Positions 56,721-64,000 of a DNA stretch of 64,000 nt are shown here, in pieces (positions within the stretch are counted from its first letter, which is position 1; every line of letters begins with the position of its first letter). The notes beneath the pieces are model-generated. The model saw nothing but the letters and a program-made list of their open reading frames with translations, was not told the DNA's origin and searched no databases. The translations under genes and the position numbers were made by a program. The stretch lies in contig WPIO01000019.1 of assembly GCA_009760855.2 (NCBI GenBank), positions 310,001 to 374,000 on the forward strand, read 5' to 3'. The stretch comes from Cristatella mucedo. Its lineage: Eukaryota; Bryozoa; Phylactolaemata; Cristatellidae.

Positions 56721-59224
56721 TAATAGAAAACTGTACTGGACAACAACCGCGCGACTTTCGTAGAGATAGCAAAGAAAATGCATGTATGCATAGCGTGCAA
56801 TAATACATAGTCCGCATACTATGTAAATAAAAGAATCAACACCAAATGACGTTTTATCATACCTACATAGTTAACTTTGTAGGCACTAACAGAGACCTCA
56901 GGTTACTCAGGAACGACTTGGTCTTGTTAAAATCTCAAGGGAATGCTCATTGGTAATATTTTTGTGTTGTTTTGGTAGTTAATGATATATTGTACGAACA
57001 ATAATAATTATTTTGCGCAGCTTTCACATAATTTGATATTTTAGAGGCATTTTACATGTGCTGTATAGAAAACAGCATCAAAATGATAGCACCTGAATTC
57101 ACGGCATTTGCGATTGTTATCGTTATTTTTTTGTATTCCGTAAGTAATAAACCAATCATCATTTAACTCAATCAAAATAGCAAATAAGGCACGAGATTTA
57201 TTGATAATTACTTAGTTACGCATGAATCCATACCCGTTATACAGAGAGACGATATTTAAATACACGAACTGTGTGTTATATTCATCTTCCTTGATGGTCT
57301 TCAGTATGCAACCAGGCTTGTGACAGCACCATGCAATCCTTCGCGAACGAACCGAGTATTTCCTGTTGGAACTCAGTGATTTACATAAAATCTAGCTCAC
57401 TAATTAGGAAACAAATAATTGATCTAGAATAGAATAGTATTCTGACGCTGGTGCATGAAATAAAACTGATCGACGTTCCACCAAACTTTGGTACACTAAC
57501 GTTGTGAACTATTTGTGAGTTACCGCTGCAGCAGTTTATCCTCCCGTCTGCTGCAGCTGACATGAGGTTCGTGATTTTATTACAATAAATTACATTAGTA
57601 TCCAACTCACTTTAGATTCTACTAGACAGAGCTGATCTTTGGTAATCACCTTAGTAATTAATAATCTGACAGATACTGAAAAAAGTGACTGGTCACGTCT
57701 TGCATGACTAACTGAATGAATATACGTTGACCAATCAGCCAATTATTACACGAGTCAATAAATGCATTTTGTATACGAGTGTTTTGAAAAAGGAAGCCGA
57801 ACATGAGCTCGAACTTTAGTGCAGCAACTGTTGAATGAAATGTGAATAAATGCAGTCGAATCTCAGGCAATTTCCTGAGTTCACGGTCCTTGTTGCCTCA
57901 CTTTTAATATGGCAAAGGATGGTGCTAGATAACTTGATAAACATGGACGTCGGCGCCTATTAAAAGAAGAATACCAAATACACAATTTAGCAACTATGTA
58001 TAAAGTGGACCTCTAAGCAATTACTATATTCATAAGGTTCAAGGAAAATACTCACACGACTTTAAATTACTTTCTAAAATTGCTGCATTAACTTTTGTAA
58101 GTCACCTTTGGAACCAGCAAGGACAAAGCAGTAATAATAGAGTGAAAAATTCCCTCTGTAGCGTTAATTGATGAAATAAATATAAAAATAATAGGAGCTA
58201 TTGACCAGATCAAAACGCACCAGTCTTATTTGCATATTTCTCAAATTTGGTAGAACATGTATTCATTCCTTGGCCTGCATTCACCTTAGCTCAACACTGA
58301 CCCGAGACCAGATGCTGGTAAGTGATTATCATAATGCTAGATATTTGCATGATGGCACCGGCTCGCTCCCCAATATGGTCTCTGGTCTTGGCCAAAAATT
58401 AGATACCGATCTCAGTAGTTTGACTTAATGACTATTATATCCGTGCATATTTGAAAAGTCTCACTTCCTTAAAAATACCTCGACAAATTTATGCTTACAT
58501 TAACACTTGAGAATGTTACACAACTTGGCATCAACTTCAATCAAATGCTTCTTTCGACCTCATTATAGAGCTAGACGATACAATCAGAAAGGGATGCAAC
58601 ATACTGCTCTTGCAGAGCAGCAAACTATGTTCTCTGATGAACCATGATAACAAATTTTAAGTTTTACAATGATAGTTTATATAAATACTTTTCCTGCTGT
58701 TTTTATCGTCAAAATTTAATTCACTTGGTAGACGCGTTAAAACCACCCGCGAATCAAAATTATTACAAAAATTACGTAAATGACTGGCATCAGTCAGTGA
58801 GCAGACTTTCGATAGCTCCTACCCTAAAAAGACAGTTACAACTAGTCATTACTGAACGGTTAGACTAAAGCATAACTCATTCTGATACCCCTAGCAAATG
58901 CAAAAGTCAATTCAGGTAGGAATCCCAGTATAGCTGGTGATCTGTACTATTATTAACAATAAGAATTTGTTTATACATTTCATAGAGAAATTCAACCCTA
59001 ATTGATACATGTGGATGTGCTACTAAGGAAGCTTGGCCATTTTTGGGTGATGGCTGGTAAATTGCAGCATTTTTAAATACAAAAAGACAATGCACTAGGG
59101 CGGAGGAGACCCTTAAATTACGCAACAGGTTTTTAGCTCATTTCTATATGTCCTAAAGTCGGGGCACTTGCAAATGATATTCGATTGTCAGCTCAAATTT
59201 TTATTTCTATATACAATTTAGACT
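56721..59224. other. AT-rich spacer, nothing recognised
   Basis: About 2.5 kb of AT-rich DNA with only short frames (for example 57381-57605, 58201-58428, 58644-58868). No domain, RNA gene, tandem repeat or LINE fragment could be supported. Confidence 0.4.
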
Positions 59225-59460
59225 AGGTAAAAAAATGATTTAAGGCTTTTTTAGGGCAGCTAAAGTACAGTGTCCTGACAATGGGTTTAATTATGCTAAC
59301 CCGAATTAAGAAAAAATTTGAATGGGCGGGCCTAAATAAGAGGAGAAAGGGACCTAAAAGTGACTGAGAGGAATAGAAAATTGACCAGCTGATTGGCGTG
59401 GAACCAGTACTTGTCGATGACAAGTGGTGCAATGTTAAGCAGAAAGTAAAAAGCTAGGCA
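59225..59460 (-). mobile_element. Old LINE family A relic
   Basis: GAGAAAGGGACCTAAAAGTGACTG, then GGCGTGGAACCAGTACTTG and GACAAGTGGTGCAATGTT, match the family A region at 21495-21590 (AAGGGACCTAAAAGTGAGCG, then GAAGTGGTGTGATGTG). The reading frame is lost. Confidence 0.65.
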
Positions 59461-60535
59461 AGCCCAGACAGAATGTTTACAATTCAATGAAGGACATGCT
59501 CGGTTGAGGTAGCCGTATCAATGAAAGAATGCATTTTTGCCAAGGTAAATATAAGAAAATAGGACAATCGACAGATAAGCTCATATAGTCATTCAGTGAA
59601 CCCTTTTATGGAACCAAGCTGAAAGAATTAACACTAAGCCTGCGGCAGATGTTATGGCAAATCTCATTTTAAGGGATACGCTCTAAAATTTCTAAGCTAT
59701 GCTAGATTTTCTAATGATTTGCAATTTTGATGAATCGTAGTTACAATGAAATAAATTTTGGTATCATTTGAAACATGGATTACCATTGTAAATGCTGCAA
59801 AGAGATGAGACAATTCGATGAGATAGAAAGCGAAGCTGAACCCAAGTACTGGCACAGCTGTACGTCTTCTGACTTGAGATGAAAGCCCAGAGCAAGCGTT
59901 TTAGTTAAGTTGGTAAGAGCAAAATTATACCTTTTGTATTGAATCAGGCTTTGATAAGATTTTTAGGGCTTGCTATACTATTTTTGCCGCACAGGACGAA
60001 CACTGACCGTTGACTACTTAGGGGAGAACTCTCAACTGAAACGGTTTCCAAGCCCTTTAAATACAGTTCAAATAATGACCAGAAATGATGGTATGAGTTT
60101 ATGGAAGATTTGATTTCTCCCGAGAGAAGCACTGATTTTCATATTTGACCAAAGTCACAGGGAGAAATTTTGAAATACATCTATTTTACGTACATACACT
60201 ATCCATGTGTTTGGCAACTTCGTCATATCTTAGGAGTAGAATACACAAGTTGAAGAAACTTCGACACAGCATATCTGGATGTCTGGTAAAGTGCCAGACG
60301 GGTGTATTTACCACAGTGCAGGGTATTCATTTCAAACACTCACGTCTCCATAGCCGAGATCCCACTAGCACTAGCCCAGGGTCCGATCGAGCTAAATAGC
60401 TTTCCCAAATTATAGTTAGGTGCTAAGAGATTTTCGGGGTTCTCAACGGAATTAGGGTGCACGTAGTTATCATATTCCTTATAGTCTGTGCTTATTGCCG
60501 AGCTACTACGTAAACGTGAGAATTCTAGATGGTCC
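59461..60535. other. Spacer, nothing recognised
   Basis: This is AT-rich DNA without a supported feature. Confidence 0.35.
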
Positions 60536-60572
60536 TATAATAATAATGCACTTGATAAAGCGCCCTAAGAAT
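60536..60572 (-). mobile_element. LINE family A, extreme 3' tip
   Basis: ATAATAATAATGCACTTGAT followed by AAAGCGCCCT is the last part of family A only. It stops within one arm of the terminal stem, a nearly dead-on-arrival insertion. Confidence 0.75.
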
Positions 60573-61329
60573 TTCCAGTATTGATGCAACACGGGAAAGA
60601 CCGTGAACTTGATCTAGGATACCAATTACTGTAAAGTACCATGGATAGTAGCCTAACATGGCAGACCCACCTGCTCCTTTAGGGGAAGGTACAGTCAACA
60701 GCTAACTAGCCACGGACAGGTTTGACACCCATAATCCTTTCCAGACGACTTGAGTCGGCCGGCTGTTCTGAGCTTGACAGTTTGCCAATCAAGCAAGCGT
60801 GAACCTGCTGCTGGTAGCGGCCACAGAAAGCTGGTCGTTCCCGGACACCAGCTGCTGCTAGTGCAGCTGTGAGGCCACGACGATATGTCACGTGGTCAGG
60901 AACTGCAACCAAGATTGACGAATCACTGCGATCCACCTCAATCCTTCGAAATCCGGTCAGATTAGGTTTACATCGACCAGATATTGGCGTTGCCGAACTT
61001 AAATTTGGGGACAATGTTGCAGGTGCACGTTCGATTTTATCGATCTACCAAGCTCTCATGTCACTGTGAGTAGGCCCACTTATGCCAATGAGCTTCTACT
61101 CCGGATGCCCATACCACAATCCACCTTGATCCTTCGTAGTTCCGTTCAAATCCACCAAAAATCTGCTTCGCAAAGCTCAATAAGTTTAGAATATCAAACT
61201 ATGCTCTACTTACAATGCCTTCCGCCTTCCTTATGCCTTCCGCCGCAAGCAGAAGAAATCCTATTCGCCAAACGCTCTTTTGTGATTTAATGTGGCACCA
61301 AACTCTGTGGAAAATGTACTTAACAACAT
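60573..61329. other. Unidentified region with an open frame on the minus strand
   Basis: The minus-strand frame at 60706-61014 (about 100 codons) has balanced composition, but I recognise no domain and see no convincing splice sites. Words such as CCACCTCAATCCTTCG occur twice (about 60932 and 61120) and resemble satellite sequence, so this may be a decayed edge of the satellite array that follows. Confidence 0.35.
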
Positions 61330-62480
61330 TTTGTTTGCATTGTCATGGCCATTCCCTCGTTATGCCCTGCAATCGACTGCAGTAGCTCGGGCCATATTCA
61401 CTAAAATCCACTACAAAACAACTAGAAATAGATTTCGCCGATCTCCAGTTTTTATTGCATGATAGAGTGTACCGTGCGGTGTAAAAATCCATCACCGCAA
61501 TGTGGATATGAGAGGCCGTCACGTGAAATGACCTGGGAAAAAAACATAATCCACTTTATTCAACTGTGAAGAGTGCCCAAATCGCCACCTCTAAGTTCTA
61601 ACTCGCATTTCATATAAGATTAGGCTAAGTTCAAAGTGCACATACAAAAAATGCTCCATTGTGCACAGGCATTGTAATGCAATGCACTGCAATCAATGGA
61701 AACGGCCAGGTTCCATGCTTAAATCCACAGTAATCCATTTCGAGCCTCTACACAGTGACCAGAACTCGTACAGTACAAGTTCTAATTATGCTAATAATGC
61801 CCTAACTATGATTGCACACTGCTCTACCATTCGTTTATTGTGTACTAGCATAATTTAATTGTACATTTCTCTATCGTTCTGCAACAATGCACTGCAATCG
61901 ACGGCAATGGCCCGGGCATGTAAGTTCACCTTTCATAACCCACCCCAAAACGACCGGAATGCTTACGATTTAAGCTCTAATAGTGATTGCTATTGCTCCA
62001 GTCTTTGGTGATTTTGCAAATTCACGCAATTTTACTACATTCGCCTCTAACATTCAGCAGCGATGCACTGCAATCGACTGCTAAAGCCCGGGCCAATACC
62101 TCAATCTACCTAAATCTGATGCAAAGTGCCCCCAAATCGGTTTCGCAATTCTCCAACATAAAATGCATGTTTAAAAGCAGGCTGCCTAAAGTTAAACACA
62201 CTATTTTAACTAATTGCGCTCGTAAAATCTTGGGCAATGCATGGCAATCCACGGCATTTGTTCGGCTCAAAGCAACAATAATCTGCAATCCTTGACTTAT
62301 CGACTACACATTGGCTACTCGAAGTGCCCACTGTTGTCGAATTTGGATTTATTTGTGCTAACAGTGAAATCGTGAAACTTTCAAGCTATTTTTCCAAATT
62401 AATTGTCAAAAATGCACGGCGCTTGAAAGCAATGGCAGGGGCCAATACCTCAATCTGTGGTAAATCGATGAGAAATTTTG
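61330..62480 (-). repeat. Second satellite array, opposite orientation
   Basis: The complement of the 45950-48400 satellite recurs here. GCACTGCAATCGAC-x-GCAATGGCCCGGGC motifs lie at about 61371, 61686, 61888, 62062, 62236 and 62410, with a weak one near 61530. Later spacings are about 174 bases. Between them lie shared sub-motifs such as CCAATACCTCAATCTG and GATCTCCAG. Open frames at 61661-61858 and 61987-62295 are by-products. Confidence 0.82.
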
Positions 62481-62577
62481 ACAATAAATCTCCGAAATGA
62501 TGTCGACATTTTTGGATTACCTTCAAACTTGTAGAAGGAGTATTTCATCTGGGTGAGGCCGACCAGTAAGATTATAT

Positions 62578-62712
62578 ATTAGGCCGTCATAACAGCCTTA
62601 ATGCTTTCATCACCTCTTGCAGAGGTCAATAAAGGATCGACGACTGCGGTACTCGATTCCACGACCTGGGTCATTCAGAGCCAGAGCCTTAAGCCGGGAC
62701 TAAGGGTCAGGG
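62578..62712 (-). mobile_element. tRNA-derived SINE, diverged copy
   Basis: Plus-strand text reads GTCATAACAGCCTTAATGC, then CATCACCTCTTGCAGAGGTC, AATAAAGGATCGACGACTGC, ACTCGATTCCACGACCTGGG and a tRNA-like end. Read on the minus strand it has the same order as the better SINE copies, but only box B remains partly recognisable. Confidence 0.6.
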
Positions 62713-63649
62713 GCGATGAGATAGGTGGGGTATAGAGATGAGGTTGTAGGTAGCGAATAGGCAGCAAAAAAGAACAGATGGTGAACAAAAAGAAGAATCT
62801 GCACTATTAAAAATTTCACTATTCTTGGCACAGCATTTAGGTATGGGAGTGTTACATATCAGGTCTTGGGTTCAAGTCCTTCAGCAGGCAGTTCTCGTTT
62901 CACTCTGAAGCAAGATTGAAGTTGGCTAAGTTTCTTCTTCTACTGAATAAATTAGGTAATTGAATTAGCTACTATTTACTTCGCTAATTTATTACCTAAG
63001 TGCCTGAAATTTGCGGATGCGAGCTTTACAGTTTTTATCACAGTGAAAGCTATATTAGATAGAAGGAAGTAAGAAGCAGTATGCTGAACCTGCATGATAA
63101 ATATTTTTTCACTGAAATAGCTTCCCTCGCTTTGAACTAGTAGGTGAACTACGATCGGCTGATGCCACAAGGAGTGGTGTTATAGGGAGAATGCTAGAAA
63201 ATTCCAGCTTGAACTGCTAACCTAGTCCATAGAAATATAAAACCACTTATTTACCTGCTACATCCTAACCTAAACAGCAGAATGCAGCTGAATTGATTGT
63301 GACTTTTTAACTACCCAAGGTGGCTAACAAAACATGACTATTTTCTTACCACGTCGATTATTAGGTCATCAAGACTAAATACTGATTCTCAGTTCAAGGT
63401 ATTTTTCCGTATAGGACCTATACAATCCCATTGAAAATAATGTATCGCAATTAGCTCATTATTATTTTATTAATAATTGAATGATTTATACAAATTGTAA
63501 AATTTGCTAAGATCATCAACAAAAATGGTTGGGTTTTTAAAGAGATATAGTTTCACCGGTCTTACAATTAGCTGACCGAAGATGAAGCAATTTAAAGTAA
63601 TAGAATATGCATCCAGCTAGAATTATTTTTTATGCATGCCACAGTATCA
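62713..63649. other. Spacer with a weak tRNA-like segment at 62828-62895
   Basis: The plus strand has TTGGCACAGCATTTAGGT, then GGGTTCAAGTCC (62868-62879), in the spacing of box A and box B. The acceptor and T stems do not pair, so it is not called a tRNA gene. The rest is AT-rich and unremarkable. Confidence 0.35.
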
Positions 63650-63990
63650 CGTGGAATGCACAGTTTGTAAAAGAGTTTACTTTCATGGGTAGTTTGCAAA
63701 CATTCGTAACCTTCGCCTACTTTTCAGAATCTTCAAGCATTAGATTTGTACTTCCATCGACTTTGACGTTGAGACGTGAATCTGTGTACGTGAGCTGCAA
63801 GCATTCGTAACCTCCTCCAGCGAGTGAAGAATCGTTATGTTTGGACTGCATACTTTCGTACGCCCCCTCAGTGGGGCGTGAATCTTGCCCCGTCAACATA
63901 AAATATTCGCAACCTTCCTCACTTAGGCGTGAATTTCTCGCAGTGAGCTCAAATTTCCGAAGGCTTCGCCGGCGTTAGGAATCTCTTGAA
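63650..63990 (-). repeat. Minisatellite, unit about 50-51 bp, runs to the window end
   Basis: The phrase CATTCGTAACCTTC-like recurs at about 63701, 63802, 63852, 63903 and 63954, spaced about 50-51 bases (with one diverged unit near 63751). On the minus strand the frame from about 63990 to 63717 is open and shows a 17-residue repeat of the form LT-x-x-DSRL-x-EGGYE-x. Three or four units are visible before a stop at 63717. Past that stop the repeat continues in another frame. It could be the edge of a repeat-bearing exon or a non-coding minisatellite. Confidence 0.7.
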
Positions 63991-64000
63991 TGGTGCGAAA

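Noticed and set aside
60706-61014. Minus-strand frame of about 100 codons with gene-like composition
   Set aside because: No recognised domain or splice sites, and neighbouring words recur like satellite sequence.
62828-62895. Possible tRNA gene on the plus strand
   Set aside because: GGGTTCAAGTCC fits box B, but the T stem and acceptor stem do not pair.
1-64000. CRISPR arrays, operons, rRNA genes or prokaryotic mobile elements
   Set aside because: No regularly spaced identical short repeats, no rRNA-like sequence, and the spliced exons and LINE/LTR content show a eukaryotic genome.

Overview
The window is nuclear DNA from a multicellular animal. It has spliced exons with long introns, no operons or ribosome-binding-site-led genes, AT-rich non-coding DNA and a dense load of retrotransposons. 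Fibronectin type III (FN3) exons together with L2/CR1-clade LINEs, a Ty3/Gypsy-type LTR element and tRNA-derived SINEs point to an invertebrate metazoan. A lophotrochozoan such as a flatworm or mollusc would fit, but the sequence alone does not settle this. I see no rRNA gene, intact tRNA gene, CRISPR array or complete host gene.

Positions 1-32000 hold part of one host gene on the minus strand. Five exons (30320-30622, 25338-25640, 18543-18848, 12982-13266, 5056-5355, in transcription order) each encode one FN3 domain of about 95-102 residues, and each is bounded by phase-1 introns. Two exon types alternate (A-B-A-B-A). Flanking intron sequence repeats with the exons, so an A-B exon pair and its introns arose by segmental duplication, with smaller tandem duplications nested inside. 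LINE fragments fill the introns. One LINE tail lies against a splice acceptor and supplies its T-rich tract.

Positions 32000-38000 hold a decayed Ty3/Gypsy-type LTR retrotransposon on the minus strand. It has two 358-bp LTRs, gag with zinc knuckles, protease, reverse transcriptase, RNase H and integrase, with several stop codons and frame changes. The regions beside it are GC-rich and unidentified. A hairpin with arms of about 90 nt lies at 38646-38838.

Positions 41000-45200 hold a nearly full-length L2/CR1-clade LINE (called family B here). It is one long frame with endonuclease and reverse transcriptase, broken by three nonsense codons, and it has structured UTRs and a TACAT-type tail. A second L2-like family (family A) has an ATT tail and a different 3' stem-loop, and is present as about thirteen truncated copies across the window. 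Around 52-54 kb a family A copy is inserted inside a family B copy.

Positions 45950-48400 and 61330-62480 are arrays, in opposite orientation, of one diverged satellite with a period of about 170-175 bp. The window ends in a minisatellite of about 51 bp (63650-63990) that is partly open as 17-residue repeats. tRNA-derived SINE copies with box A and box B motifs are scattered throughout. Apart from the FN3 exons, nearly all recognisable coding sequence belongs to decaying retroelements.
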